A stretch of 64,000 bases of DNA from Aquibacillus saliphilus (GTDB lineage: Bacteria > Bacillota > Bacilli > Bacillales > Amphibacillaceae): positions 1-64,000 of the forward strand of contig NZ_JAIZAP010000007.1 in assembly GCF_020404745.1 (NCBI RefSeq). The letters are read 5' to 3'. How positions within the stretch are numbered: position 1 is the first letter of the stretch; every line of letters begins with the position of its first letter. Of this stretch, positions 25,004 through 34,536 are shown piece by piece. The position numbers and the translations under genes were made by a program. Below the pieces are notes generated by a model. It saw only the letters and a list, made by a program, of their open reading frames with translations. It was not told the DNA's origin and did no database searches.

Positions 25004-27148
25004 TAGTAGTTCATTTTTGACTAATACTGCTCGAATGGTTAGATAATCGGTGTCATCTGCTAAGGCTTCCTTTAGGTTTCTTAACTTTAGTTCATCTAAG
25101 TTTTCTCTAGCCTCAAGGATTGCCGTTTCCTGTTGTTGATTAAAAAATAGGGAAAAGTCTAGCGGTTCTCCTTCTTTATAGGCTTTGAATAAATGATTAC
25201 TTACTGTCTGACTTGTTATGTCTCTAGCTTTAGCTATCGCCTCTATTTCTACACCATCGATAAATTGCTGGTAGCTAATCAAATGACTTGGCCTTTGGTC
25301 ACTGGCATCTTTTTTACTGATAACAGGCGATTGATCCAAATCAACTTTTGTTGCAGCTACCTCTGTGTCATTTACCTTGACCCATTTACTAATCGCATCT
25401 AGAAAGACTTCGCCATATTGATCATATTTCTTCATGCCTACCCCTTTGATTTGGAGCATCTCATCTTTTGTTTTAGGAAAGTAGCGGCTCATTTCTTTTA
25501 ACGTGGCATCAGAAAATAGTACGTAAGGAGGAACCTTTTCCTCATCAGCGATTTGTTTGCGCAGCAGTCGCAATTCTTCAAATAAACCTTCTTTGTAATC
25601 TGTTTCCGCGGAACGTTTAACTGATCCAGAAAACATCCAAACTTGTTTCTTTCCTTTCAGGACAGCTTCTGCATCTTTAGTTAGCTTTAAAATTGGGAAC
25701 CGTTCTTCACCTGATGATAAGACTTGTTCGGCTACAAGGAAGTGAATGAAGTTAGTTATTTCCTTTTCAGTGTAAGGTGACATTAATCCGTAAGTGGATA
25801 TTTTATCAAAACCAAACTCTCTTACCTTCTTATCCTTTGAACCTTTTAATACTTTTGCGGTGATCCCTGCGCCAAAGCGCTGATTCATACGCTTAACACA
25901 AGATAATACCATTTGTGCTTCTCTAGTCATCTCTTCACGTTCGTCATCATGCTGGCAATTACCGCAGTTCTGACAATCAATTTCCATTGAATAATCGTTA
26001 AAATAATGAAGTATATATTTTTGTAGGCAATTGTGGGTATGACAATAGTTAACCATTGCCTGTAGCTTTTTATATTCATTTGTCTTTTTATCTTCATCCA
26101 TTAATGATTGTTCGATTAAGAACTTTTGCAACTGAATATCTTGTCCAGAGAATAGTAGAATACAATCACTTGGTTCTCCGTCACGACCAGCACGGCCAGC
26201 TTCCTGGTAATAAGATTCGATATTCATTGGTAGTGCATAATGGATAACATATCTGACGTTTGATTTATCTATCCCCATCCCAAAGGCATTAGTGGCAATC
26301 ATAATCGTGCTTTCCTCTTGGATAAAGGTGTTTTGACTCTGTTGCCGTGCTTGCTCAGATAAACCTGCATGGTATTTAGCAACAGATAGTCCTTTACTAC
26401 TAAGGAAGTTGTATAGCATGTCCACTTGTTTTCTAGTGGTGGCATAAATAATACCTGATTCTGTCTTTCTATCATTAATATAACCTAGGATAAAGTCTTT
26501 CTTGTCGCGGCCTTTTATCACATGAAATGCTAGATTCTCCCTAGCAAAACCGGTATTTATCACATGGTTATCTTCTACTTGAATTAATCTTTGGACATCT
26601 TGAATAACCTCGTCAGTTGCTGTTGCTGTTAGAGCAACGACAACGGGCAAATTAGGAATCTTTTGGAGCGTGGGCACGACAGAACGATAGCTTGGTCTAA
26701 AATCATGTCCCCACTGGGAAATACAGTGTGCTTCATCAAAGGCAATCAACGATAACGGAATTGTTTTTATCGTTTCGATGAAAGAAGGAGCTTCAAATCG
26801 TTCAGGTGCAACATAGACAAAATCAAAATTTTGGTTTCGAAGCTGATTCATTCGTTCGCGTTGTTCGTCTGCTTTTAGTGAACTATTGATATAAGTCGCT
26901 GAAATCCCTAGTGCTTGAAGTGCATCGACCTGATCTTTCATCAACGAGATTAGTGGTGAAACGACGATTGCCGTACCATCAAGTGTGAGACCAGGAATTT
27001 GATAACAAAGAGATTTCCCACCACCAGTAGGCATAATCGCAAGCGTATTATCGTTATGCAATAGCTGTTCAATTACTGCCTGTTGTCCCGGACGGAAAGA
27101 GTCAAAACCGTAATATTCTTTGAGATATTGTTCTGCTTTTTTCAACAT
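25001..27148 (-). CDS. recQ: RecQ-family ATP-dependent 3'-5' DNA helicase
   Basis: The 715-residue SF2 helicase has the RecQ motif FRPGQQAVIEQL, Walker A MPTGGGKSLCYQ (40-51), DEAH box AFDEAHCISQWGHDFRPSY, and motif VI YQEAGRAGRDGEPS. These are followed by the zinc-binding RQC region (Cys cluster in CQNCGNCQHDD), an HRDC domain (about 515-595, KEMSRYFPKTKDEMLQIKG) and a C-terminal helix-turn-helix-like extension (EAIAKARDITSQTVSNHLFK) seen in some Firmicutes RecQ proteins. It unwinds DNA in recombination and fork repair. AGGATGAC precedes the ATG. The stop codon touches a 21-bp repeat array. Confidence 0.93.
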   Translation of the reverse strand: MLKKAEQYLKEYYGFDSFRPGQQAVIEQLLHNDNTLAIMPTGGGKSLCYQIPGLTLDGTAIVVSPLISLMKDQVDALQALGISATYINSSLKADEQRERMNQLRNQNFDFVYVAPERFEAPSFIETIKTIPLSLIAFDEAHCISQWGHDFRPSYRSVVPTLQKIPNLPVVVALTATATDEVIQDVQRLIQVEDNHVINTGFARENLAFHVIKGRDKKDFILGYINDRKTESGIIYATTRKQVDMLYNFLSSKGLSVAKYHAGLSEQARQQSQNTFIQEESTIMIATNAFGMGIDKSNVRYVIHYALPMNIESYYQEAGRAGRDGEPSDCILLFSGQDIQLQKFLIEQSLMDEDKKTNEYKKLQAMVNYCHTHNCLQKYILHYFNDYSMEIDCQNCGNCQHDDEREEMTREAQMVLSCVKRMNQRFGAGITAKVLKGSKDKKVREFGFDKISTYGLMSPYTEKEITNFIHFLVAEQVLSSGEERFPILKLTKDAEAVLKGKKQVWMFSGSVKRSAETDYKEGLFEELRLLRKQIADEEKVPPYVLFSDATLKEMSRYFPKTKDEMLQIKGVGMKKYDQYGEVFLDAISKWVKVNDTEVAATKVDLDQSPVISKKDASDQRPSHLISYQQFIDGVEIEAIAKARDITSQTVSNHLFKAYKEGEPLDFSLFFNQQQETAILEARENLDELKLRNLKEALADDTDYLTIRAVLVKNELL

Positions 27149-27284
27149 GTATGTGTCATCCTTTAATCTAATTCAAACTCAGGGTAAATGCTTCCTGTAG
27201 CTAAACAGTAGGCTACTACATTATCTTAACACGATTTATCAATAATAAGGCGAACAAAGCGGACGGGAGCTATCAACAATACAT

Positions 27285-28577
27285 TTAATTTTGTTTTTGT
27301 TTATCAACCAACCAGCCAATCAGTCCGCCAATTATAGCAGGGATTAGCCATCCAAGTCCGATAGAAAATAACGGAAGACTTTCGATTATAGGCTGTACAC
27401 CAGTAATATAGATGCCAAATGCATTAAGTCCTTCATAAATACTAATAATTGCGGTTAACATAACCGAGTAACGGTAGATTCGCTTAGACGTACCAACCAA
27501 TCTAGGAATTAATGTTAAAAGGATTAAAACAATGGCGATCGGGTAAATAGCAACTAAGACAGGGACAGAAATAGCTATAATCTGATTCAGTCCAAGGTTA
27601 GCTATTAGAAAACTAACAATGGTGACAAGTGTAACGATCCACCGATAACTGATCTTAGTAATCTTCGTGAAGTATTGTCCACATGCTACGGTCAGTCCAA
27701 TCGAAGTAGTTAGACAAGCTAAGGCAACAATTATACCTAATAAAATATTCCCGTAGTACCCAAAAGTAAGTTCGGCAGCACTGGACAAAATTTGACCGCC
27801 ATTTTCAAATGTTCCGCTGGTCGCCATTTTAGCCCCAATCCATCCAATTGACCCATAGACAAGCGCTAGTCCAAGGCCTGCAACACAACCAGCTTTGATT
27901 GTGAAAATAACCATTTCTCTTCTGTTTGTAATGCCAAACTCTCTAAATGCTGTAATGACGATAATACCGAATGCTAACGCGGCAATCGCATCCATCGTTA
28001 AATACCCTTCTAAAAAGCCGGTAAAGAAAGGATTGTCTTGGTATTTTTCGTTTGGAGCTTGTACATTAGAGTCCAAAATAAGGAGACTACCTACGCTGAG
28101 TGCGGCAATTGCAATAAGTAATGCAGGAGTTAGCCATTGGCCGATACGATCGACTAGTTTTTTTGGATTTAAACTTAACCAATAAACAACAATAAAAAAG
28201 ATAACTGTAAATAAGAAAAGTAGAAAAGATTGATTAAGTGGTTCAGAAAACAAAGGGATAATACTCATTTCATATGCCACATTGGCAGCGCGTGGAATAC
28301 CGAAGAATGGCCCAATCGCAAGATAGATAAGTGAAGAAAATCCAATAGCAAATAAAGGGTGGACCTGAGTACCTAGTTCGGTAGTTTTATTACTAATAAG
28401 GGCAATAGCTGCAACTGCTATAATTGGAAGGCCAACACCAGTGAGGATGAACCCTCCTAAGGCTATCCAGTAAGATGTGCCTGCTTCTATTCCAAGTGTT
28501 GGAGGGTAAATTAAATTACCAGCCCCGAAAAATAGTGCGAAAAGTGTAAAGCCGATAAGTAGTGTCTGTTTATTCAT
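27285..28577 (-). CDS. brnQ: Branched-chain amino acid:cation symporter (BrnQ)
   Basis: This 430-residue LIVCS-family protein imports Leu, Ile and Val with Na+ or H+. The start LIGFTLFALFFGAGNLIYPP is diagnostic. About twelve hydrophobic helices follow, including GYLTMDAIAALAFGIIVI. ATG 28577 follows AGGGAGACATC; the frame extends 5 codons upstream into the ribosome site. I looked for a T-box leader upstream and did not see one. Confidence 0.92.
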   Translation of the reverse strand: MNKQTLLIGFTLFALFFGAGNLIYPPTLGIEAGTSYWIALGGFILTGVGLPIIAVAAIALISNKTTELGTQVHPLFAIGFSSLIYLAIGPFFGIPRAANVAYEMSIIPLFSEPLNQSFLLFLFTVIFFIVVYWLSLNPKKLVDRIGQWLTPALLIAIAALSVGSLLILDSNVQAPNEKYQDNPFFTGFLEGYLTMDAIAALAFGIIVITAFREFGITNRREMVIFTIKAGCVAGLGLALVYGSIGWIGAKMATSGTFENGGQILSSAAELTFGYYGNILLGIIVALACLTTSIGLTVACGQYFTKITKISYRWIVTLVTIVSFLIANLGLNQIIAISVPVLVAIYPIAIVLILLTLIPRLVGTSKRIYRYSVMLTAIISIYEGLNAFGIYITGVQPIIESLPLFSIGLGWLIPAIIGGLIGWLVDKQKQN

Positions 28578-28937
28578 GATGTCTCCCTTCACTTAACTTT
28601 AATTATTTCGATTAGACCAGAGGTTAGGTCGGTAATAAAAAGTTTACTATATCTTTAAAGCAAAATTATACTAACAATGTGACAGGGAATTGTCAATCAA
28701 CTACGATAGTTTCTGGGTATCAAAACAAACAAACCGTTTTACATAGCAGGCTATTGCATATAAGATATCTTTATCGCATTTTGACGGCAGTAAAATCTAA
28801 AAAGCCTAACAATTTATGTGAAAAATAAAAGGAAGGAATTAGGAACTGTCCCTTGAACTAGACTGATGGTTTAACTGACATTATCTAGGGGAAATAAATA
28901 CCTTGCTTTAATGAAGTGTTGCTATCTGTTGTTTAAG

Positions 28938-29054
28938 TTAGATTTCGTAATCCTATTTACCCCGCCATCAGGGGACAACATATAGTAGTTCGACCTGAAC
29001 CTTTTCCAACTATATGTTGTTGGATATGGCTCGAAATTGTAATTATGAAATGGA
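28938..29054. repeat. Element C: diverged copy of the small palindromic element
   Basis: The ends are TTAGATTTCGTAA and TTATGAAATGGA. The centre is an inverted repeat, ACAACATATAGT (28975-28986) and ACTATATGTTGT (29009-29020). Layout and length (about 116 bp) match the elements flanking the BCCT gene (ends TCAATTTCATAA/TTATGAAATTGA, centre CATATAGT/ACTATATG), but the sequence has drifted. It lies between the divergent brnQ and antiporter genes; the remaining bases of this 562-base gap show no gene. Confidence 0.6.
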
Positions 29055-29139
29055 CTTTAGTAAATGATTCTAGTTCTAAACTTGTCAGAACCTAAAATCG
29101 TAACTCATATAGATTAAAAAGATGAAAAGAGGGAGAGAC

Positions 29140-30990
29140 ATGGTTGACTCACTATTGTTTGAATTCATGATCATTGGATTGCTTGGGGTTGGGTCACAAT
29201 GGCTTTCCTGGCGCTTTCGCTTACCTGCTATTGTAGTTATGTCGATTGCAGGACTGCTTGCTGGTCCTATATTTGGAGTAATTAATCCGGTCGAGGATTT
29301 TGGTGACCTATATCGACCAATTATTTCCGTGGCTGTCGCAATAATATTATTCGAAGGCAGTTTAAATTTAGATATTAAAGAAATCAAAGGACTAGGTAGA
29401 CCGGTTTTTAGAATTGTCACATTCGGAGCCCTTATCAGTTGGTTGCTTGGCTCATTTGCGGCTCATTTTGTAGCTGGTTTGTCATGGGCGGTTTCTTTTG
29501 TAATCGGTGGGATATTCATTGTTACCGGTCCAACTGTTATTTTACCGCTACTACGGCAGTCGAAATTAAAACCACGACCTGCCAAAATATTAAAATGGGA
29601 AGGCGTTATTGTTGATCCATTTGGAGCGTTACTAGCAGTATTTGCCTTTGAAATCATGTTGTTTTTTACAAGTAGTAGCCCTGATGTAACAGATTTACTA
29701 TTGTTCTTTCTAGCATCAATCTTTGCGGTGATACTTGGATGGTTATTTGGAAAGGGAATTGGCTGGATGTTCGAAACTGGATATATTCCCGAGTTTCTAA
29801 AGTCTCCTGCTGTATTTTCAGCAGTCATTGCTTGTTTTACGATTGCAGATGAAATAACACATGAAACAGGTTTATTAGCTGTAACGGCAATGGGGATGAA
29901 GTTAGCAAATATGGGAATATCATCAATTAAGGACATGCGTCATTTCAAAGAAAACATATCGATTTTACTCGTATCAACTATTTTTATTATGTTAACTGCA
30001 TCGCTTTCAACTGACACGCTGCTCCAAATTTTTAATCCTGAAATAATTGGATTTGTTCTATTAATGTTATTTATAGTTAGGCCATTGTCCATTTTTGTAT
30101 CAACCATTCGGACGGATCTAACCATGAAGGAGAAGGTACTAGTTGGTTGGATTGCACCAAGAGGTATCGTTGCTTTAACAGTAGCAGGTTACTTTGCATC
30201 CGTCCTGTTAGAAGCGGGATTTGAAGATGCTAGTATTGTTACATCCTTAACGTTCGCTTTAGTATTTTTCACTGTTTGCGCCCACGGTTTTTCAATTGGC
30301 TGGTTAGCGAAAAAATTAAATCTCTCTACCGAGGGGCAACCTGGTGTGCTGATTGCAGGGAGTAATAAATTCTCAGTCGAGCTAGCTAAAATATTTAAAG
30401 AATTGAAGATTCCGACTGTTATCACAGACTCATCGTGGGAAAGGTTAACCAAAGTAAGGAGTGCAGGTATCAATTTTCATCATGGAGAGATTTTATCCGA
30501 GCAGACAGAGTATAGACTGGATATGACACCATATGATTATTTAATTTCTGCAACAGAATATGATTCGTACAATGCGTTAGTATGTACGACGTTTGTCCCG
30601 ACGTTTGGACGCAAGGATGTGTTTCGTTTGGGCATTCAAAGCCAATCTGGTGCTAACGTTGAAGAAATGGTCCGTACCATTGGTGGGAGAGTGTTATTTA
30701 CCAGGGATGTTTCCCTTGAAAGCCTTTTGTATAAAATCGAAGGTGGCTATGTTTTCCGTAAAACTACAATCACTGAGCAGTATAACTACAAACGTTATCT
30801 TAGTGACAGAGATGAAGATACTGTCTTATTGTTTATTGTTAAGCCTAGTAAAAAGATTGAGTTTTTTAATGAGGATATGGTTATCAAAGCGGAACAAGGA
30901 GATATTGTGGTTAGCTTATCGCCACCAAGTAAGGAATTTAACAAGATAAAGGCGAAGTTAGAAGAAAACCGTGAATCGAAGAACAAGTAA
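29140..30990 (+). CDS. CPA1/NhaP-type cation:proton antiporter with cytoplasmic nucleotide-binding-like domain
   Basis: The 616-residue protein has about 12 transmembrane helices (5-400) with the CPA pattern: IISVAVAIILFEGSLNLDIK, TGPTVILPLLRQ, WEGVIVDPFGALLAVFAFEI (conserved acidic residues in the transport core) and GWIAPRGIVALTVAGYFAS. The C-terminal ~210 residues begin GVLIAGSNKFSVELAKIFKE, a TrkA-N/RCK-like Rossmann fold, and end with a TrkA-C-like strand region. It probably exchanges Na+ or K+ for H+, helping pH and salt homeostasis. Ion specificity cannot be read from sequence. ATG 29140 follows GAGGGAGAGAC; an earlier ATG (29122) has no ribosome site. Confidence 0.88.
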   Translation: MVDSLLFEFMIIGLLGVGSQWLSWRFRLPAIVVMSIAGLLAGPIFGVINPVEDFGDLYRPIISVAVAIILFEGSLNLDIKEIKGLGRPVFRIVTFGALISWLLGSFAAHFVAGLSWAVSFVIGGIFIVTGPTVILPLLRQSKLKPRPAKILKWEGVIVDPFGALLAVFAFEIMLFFTSSSPDVTDLLLFFLASIFAVILGWLFGKGIGWMFETGYIPEFLKSPAVFSAVIACFTIADEITHETGLLAVTAMGMKLANMGISSIKDMRHFKENISILLVSTIFIMLTASLSTDTLLQIFNPEIIGFVLLMLFIVRPLSIFVSTIRTDLTMKEKVLVGWIAPRGIVALTVAGYFASVLLEAGFEDASIVTSLTFALVFFTVCAHGFSIGWLAKKLNLSTEGQPGVLIAGSNKFSVELAKIFKELKIPTVITDSSWERLTKVRSAGINFHHGEILSEQTEYRLDMTPYDYLISATEYDSYNALVCTTFVPTFGRKDVFRLGIQSQSGANVEEMVRTIGGRVLFTRDVSLESLLYKIEGGYVFRKTTITEQYNYKRYLSDRDEDTVLLFIVKPSKKIEFFNEDMVIKAEQGDIVVSLSPPSKEFNKIKAKLEENRESKNK

Positions 30991-31026
30991 ATAAACTCAG
31001 GAAGAAGGTTTCAAACGTGAATGATC

Positions 31027-31066
31027 AAAATAGCCAGAATATCACCGGATAATTCTGGCTATTTTG
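31027..31066. terminator. Bidirectional terminator between the antiporter and SE1832-family genes
   Basis: AAAATAGCCAGAAT (31027-31040) and ATTCTGGCTATTTT (31052-31065) form a 14-bp perfect stem with A/T runs on both sides. Confidence 0.85.
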
Positions 31067-31073
31067 ATATCTA

Positions 31074-31250
31074 TTATTTTTCTTCTAATTCTTTGTTTAA
31101 CATCGCTAACTGATTTTCCAATTGCTCAAGTTGCTTCTCGGCGTTAATGGTATTTCCACCGACTGAATCCAGTTTTTCTAGGTCGGATTGAATTCGAACG
31201 TAATCTGATTTTAATTGATTAATCTCTTCGATTATTTCTTTTTTAGTCAT
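31074..31250 (-). CDS. Small coiled-coil protein (SE1832-family-like)
   Basis: This 58-residue Glu/Leu-rich protein is a single long helical heptad pattern (EIIEEINQLKSDYVRIQSDL, then EKQLEQLENQLAMLNKELEE). It resembles the short SE1832-type proteins found across Bacilli, for which I know no function. AAGGGGTGAAAAGT places the start at ATG 31250, three codons inside the longest frame. It is cytoplasmic, and probably oligomeric from its composition (inference). Confidence 0.65.
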   Translation of the reverse strand: MTKKEIIEEINQLKSDYVRIQSDLEKLDSVGGNTINAEKQLEQLENQLAMLNKELEEK

Positions 31251-31429
31251 ACTTTTCACCCCTTCAATTTAAGTAGTTTAGTAAGTTTCATAATACTGAT
31301 TTTTAAAAAGATGTGAAATTGATTCAGCTATCTAAAGTATAAACAACTTTTTGTTAATTTTGCTAAAATTTTGTATTAAGATTAGAATATAAATCATTTT
31401 TACTTAATTAATGGATTGGAGAAATCAAC

Positions 31430-32275
31430 ATGCAAATAACCCAAACAAAAGATGTAGAATTATACACAACGTTAGTTGAGCCACTATTATTAAAAAAAGA
31501 AGCATGTAATAATTTATCACTGGGAATTTTACAACGATTTATTGATCGAAAGCATAATTTGGAGGTTGAAAACTTATACTTAGGATTAGTAACAGAAAAT
31601 GGCCGAGTCATTTATTCTTTTCTGCAAACAGCCCCACATAATTTAATCCTAGCAGATATAGATGGTATTGACCCTAACATAATTAAAAGAGTTGCCGAAT
31701 TTGTATATAATCAGGTTAGTGACTTACCTGGTGTCTTAGGGCCAATTGAATATACAAAGGAGTTTGTGGCACATTGTAGTTGTGAGGCGCAGATCCAAAT
31801 GAATCAACTTATCTATCAATTGGACCAGATCAATCCTGTTGAATATCCAGGGGGTGAGCTTGTAAAAGCTTCAAGGGATGATAAACAATTAATAGCAAAA
31901 TGGCTCGTTTTGTTCGGCAAAGAAGCAACAGAAGTAATAACTCATATTCAAGCAAACCAGCTTGCAGAGCGTTTCATTGAAAATCAATCTGTTTATTTAT
32001 GGAAGGTTGCCAATACACCTGTTTCGATGGTTAACCAATCAAGAAGAACAAGGAATGGTACAACAATAAATGGTGTGTTCACTCCAAATGAGTATAAACG
32101 AAACGGTTATGCAACAGCTGCGGTCGCTAAACTGTCAGAAAAGCTATTAAATGAAGGATACGATTTTTGTAGTCTATATACGGATTCGAGTAACCCTACA
32201 GCAAATAATATCTATCAGAAAATTGGCTTTAAGGTTGTTGGTAAATCGACTGTGTACCATTTTAATGACCTATAA
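31430..32275 (+). CDS. GNAT-family N-acetyltransferase
   Basis: The 281-residue protein has a C-terminal GNAT domain. The acetyl-CoA loop is FTPNEYKRNGYATAAVAKLS (consensus Q/RxxGxG/A), followed by GYDFCSLYTDSSNPTANNIY and IGFKVV, the typical beta-5/alpha-4 end. The N-terminal ~140 residues are less conserved and may be a second degenerate GNAT fold. Substrate is unknown. A TTGGAG ribosome site precedes the ATG. It stands alone, with 281 bases before the TRAP operon. Confidence 0.85.
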   Translation: MQITQTKDVELYTTLVEPLLLKKEACNNLSLGILQRFIDRKHNLEVENLYLGLVTENGRVIYSFLQTAPHNLILADIDGIDPNIIKRVAEFVYNQVSDLPGVLGPIEYTKEFVAHCSCEAQIQMNQLIYQLDQINPVEYPGGELVKASRDDKQLIAKWLVLFGKEATEVITHIQANQLAERFIENQSVYLWKVANTPVSMVNQSRRTRNGTTINGVFTPNEYKRNGYATAAVAKLSEKLLNEGYDFCSLYTDSSNPTANNIYQKIGFKVVGKSTVYHFNDL

Positions 32276-32556
32276 GGTAGTGCTTATAATGTACTAGATT
32301 ATCTACCTAAAATTACCATTTATCGATAAAAAGCACTAAAACCGTAAGCGAAAATGGAGTATTCAAGAACTAATAAGAGGATTTAAGCTTATACTTAACT
32401 ACACGACACCCATTATTAAATAATTGGAAAATTCAAGGAATAAATCGGGATATTAACTGTATAGAATGTTTGTACTAACTGAAATAATTCTGTAATATAA
32501 TAGATATCCGAAAAAATACATACAGTTTTTCATCCTGGAAGAGGGGGAAACTAATC

Positions 32557-33105
32557 ATTAAAATTATACGAGCTTTAGATAATGGTTTATTAAAATTGGA
32601 AGAAATTATTTTAAGTTATTCAGTTTTACTAATTGCAGTAATGGTTGTAGGTAATGTAATAAGCCGTGCAATTACTGGTGCGAGTTGGCACTTTGCTGCA
32701 GAAATAAGCAAGTTTGCAATTATTATCGCAACTTTCATGGGAATTAGCTACGCAGCACGAAAGGGGCGCCACATTAGTATGTCTGCTTTTTACGATCTTG
32801 CCCCATTCAAAGTTAGAAAAGTCTTAGCTATTTTTATCCCCGCTGTGACTGCTATAATCCTGTTCGTGATAACCTATTATTCTACTTTATACGTGTATTC
32901 TGTATATGAATCAGGGAAAGTAACATCTGCTCTTCAACTACCTCAGGTATATATGTTGGTCTTTATTCCAATTGGATTGTTTCTTGGAGGCGTTCAATTT
33001 GTCCGGAATGCGTGGATTAACATTACACAAAAGGAAATATACTTAGGGACAGATATGAAGGATTATAACGATGAAGAAAAACCGCAGGACCAGGTCCATG
33101 TATAG
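32557..33105 (+). CDS. dctQ: TRAP transporter small membrane subunit (DctQ), apparent ATT start
   Basis: This four-helix DctQ protein of 182 residues bridges the large TRAP permease. Family features are SYSVLLIAVMVVGNVISRAI, SWHFAAEISKFAIIIATFMG and ARKGRHISMSAFYDL. No ATG, GTG or TTG begins the frame near the ribosome site. The well-placed codon is ATT 32557, 9 bases after GAGGGGG, giving the sensible N-terminus (M)KIIRALDNGLLKLEEIIL. The first conventional start is TTG 32596, which has no ribosome site and removes 13 residues. dctP in the same operon shows the same situation. Gene order is Q-M-P. Confidence 0.85.
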   Translation: MKIIRALDNGLLKLEEIILSYSVLLIAVMVVGNVISRAITGASWHFAAEISKFAIIIATFMGISYAARKGRHISMSAFYDLAPFKVRKVLAIFIPAVTAIILFVITYYSTLYVYSVYESGKVTSALQLPQVYMLVFIPIGLFLGGVQFVRNAWINITQKEIYLGTDMKDYNDEEKPQDQVHV

Positions 33106-33165
33106 GGTTAATGTGGCTATTCAACAACTTGAAAAACAAAAACATCTAGCAGAAAGGATAAAATT

Positions 33166-34446
33166 ATGCTATTTACGTTAATGGCGATAATGATCGTCTT
33201 ACTATTATTGAACTTTCCAATGATGATCCCGTTGATAGCGGCACCATTTGCTATTATGTTAATTTTCTTTCCAATGTTAGATCCGATGTTAATGATGCAG
33301 CAGCTAAAAACTGGAATTGAATCTTATGTATTGTTAGCGGTTCCGTTATTTATTTTTGCTGCAGATATAATGACAACAGGTAAGACGTCGACTAGATTAT
33401 TAGATTTTATCGGTTCGTTCGTCGCTCACCTTCGTGGTGGATATGCAATTACAACTTCAGCCGCATGTACGCTTTTCGGTGCCATTTCAGGGTCAACCCA
33501 GGCAACAGTGGTAGCGATTGGAACACCAATGCGTCAAAGATTGTTAAAAGCAGGATATAAAGATTCGAGCGCAATTGCACTAATCATTAACTCATCAGAT
33601 ATTGCACTACTAGTACCACCTAGTATTGGAATGATTATGTATTGCCTTGTATCTGGTACCTCAGTAGGTGAACAATTCTTGGCAGGTATTGTACCTGGCA
33701 TACTCGTATTTCTTTGTTTTGCTGTCTATAGTTATTTTTATGCGAAAATTAGAGATATTCCATTGGCAGAAAAGGCACCATGGTCAGAAAGGTTGCATTT
33801 TACTAAAAGAGCACTGTTGCCTTTAGGATTTCCAATCATTATAATCGGTGGGTTATATTCTGGTATTTTTGGTCCAACAGAAGCTGCGGGTGTTTCGGTT
33901 CTTTATGCATTTATTCTCGAGGTATTGATTTATCGTTCAATTAAAATAAAGGACCTACCAAAAGTAGCGTTATCAACTGGTTTAGTTACATCTGCTGTAT
34001 TCGTACTAGTAGCAGGCGGTCAAGCATTTACTTGGATGATATCTTTTGCTAGAATTCCGCAAATAATATCTGAGTCTGTTTTAGGAACAGATCCAAGTGC
34101 GCTTTATGTACTTATTATGGTATCCGTATTTTTCTTTATTGGATGTATGTTTGTCGATCCAATTGTAGTTATTCTAGTATTAACTCCAATTTTCATGCCA
34201 GCAGCTGAGGCAGCTGGGATTGATCCAATTCACCTTGGTATAATTATAACCTTCCAAGCTGCACTTGGTTCAGCAACTCCGCCTTTTGGAGTCGATATAT
34301 TTACGGCCAGTGCCGTTTTCCAAAAATCATATTTGGACGTTATTCGGGGAACCCCTCCGTTTATCGTGATGCTGTTTGGTATCGCAGTGTTATTAATTGC
34401 ATTTCCAGATATTTCACTCGCATATCGCTATTTCTTGCCAAATTAG
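33166..34446 (+). CDS. dctM: TRAP transporter large permease (DctM)
   Basis: The 426-residue protein has 12-13 hydrophobic helices and the DctM signatures GAISGSTQATVVAIGTPM, SDIALLVPPSIGMIMYCLVS, GIFGPTEAAGVSVLYAF and PPFGVDIFTASAVFQ. It is the ion-coupled transmembrane channel of the TRAP system and uses Na+ in the characterised members. Unlike its two operon neighbours it starts with a normal ATG, after AGAAAGGATAAAATT. It lies 60 bases after dctQ and 90 bases before dctP. Confidence 0.94.
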   Translation: MLFTLMAIMIVLLLLNFPMMIPLIAAPFAIMLIFFPMLDPMLMMQQLKTGIESYVLLAVPLFIFAADIMTTGKTSTRLLDFIGSFVAHLRGGYAITTSAACTLFGAISGSTQATVVAIGTPMRQRLLKAGYKDSSAIALIINSSDIALLVPPSIGMIMYCLVSGTSVGEQFLAGIVPGILVFLCFAVYSYFYAKIRDIPLAEKAPWSERLHFTKRALLPLGFPIIIIGGLYSGIFGPTEAAGVSVLYAFILEVLIYRSIKIKDLPKVALSTGLVTSAVFVLVAGGQAFTWMISFARIPQIISESVLGTDPSALYVLIMVSVFFFIGCMFVDPIVVILVLTPIFMPAAEAAGIDPIHLGIIITFQAALGSATPPFGVDIFTASAVFQKSYLDVIRGTPPFIVMLFGIAVLLIAFPDISLAYRYFLPN

Positions 34447-34536
34447 ATCTACGCATTGTAGTTAAGGATGGCAGTTATAAGAATGGTATAACGAGTGGTA
34501 TCATATAGATTTTAAAATATATAGGGGGTAATTACT

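Noticed and set aside
28600-29120. T-box leader upstream of brnQ
   Set aside because: No T-box core sequence (GGGTGGNACCGCG type) or specifier arrangement seen on the minus strand.
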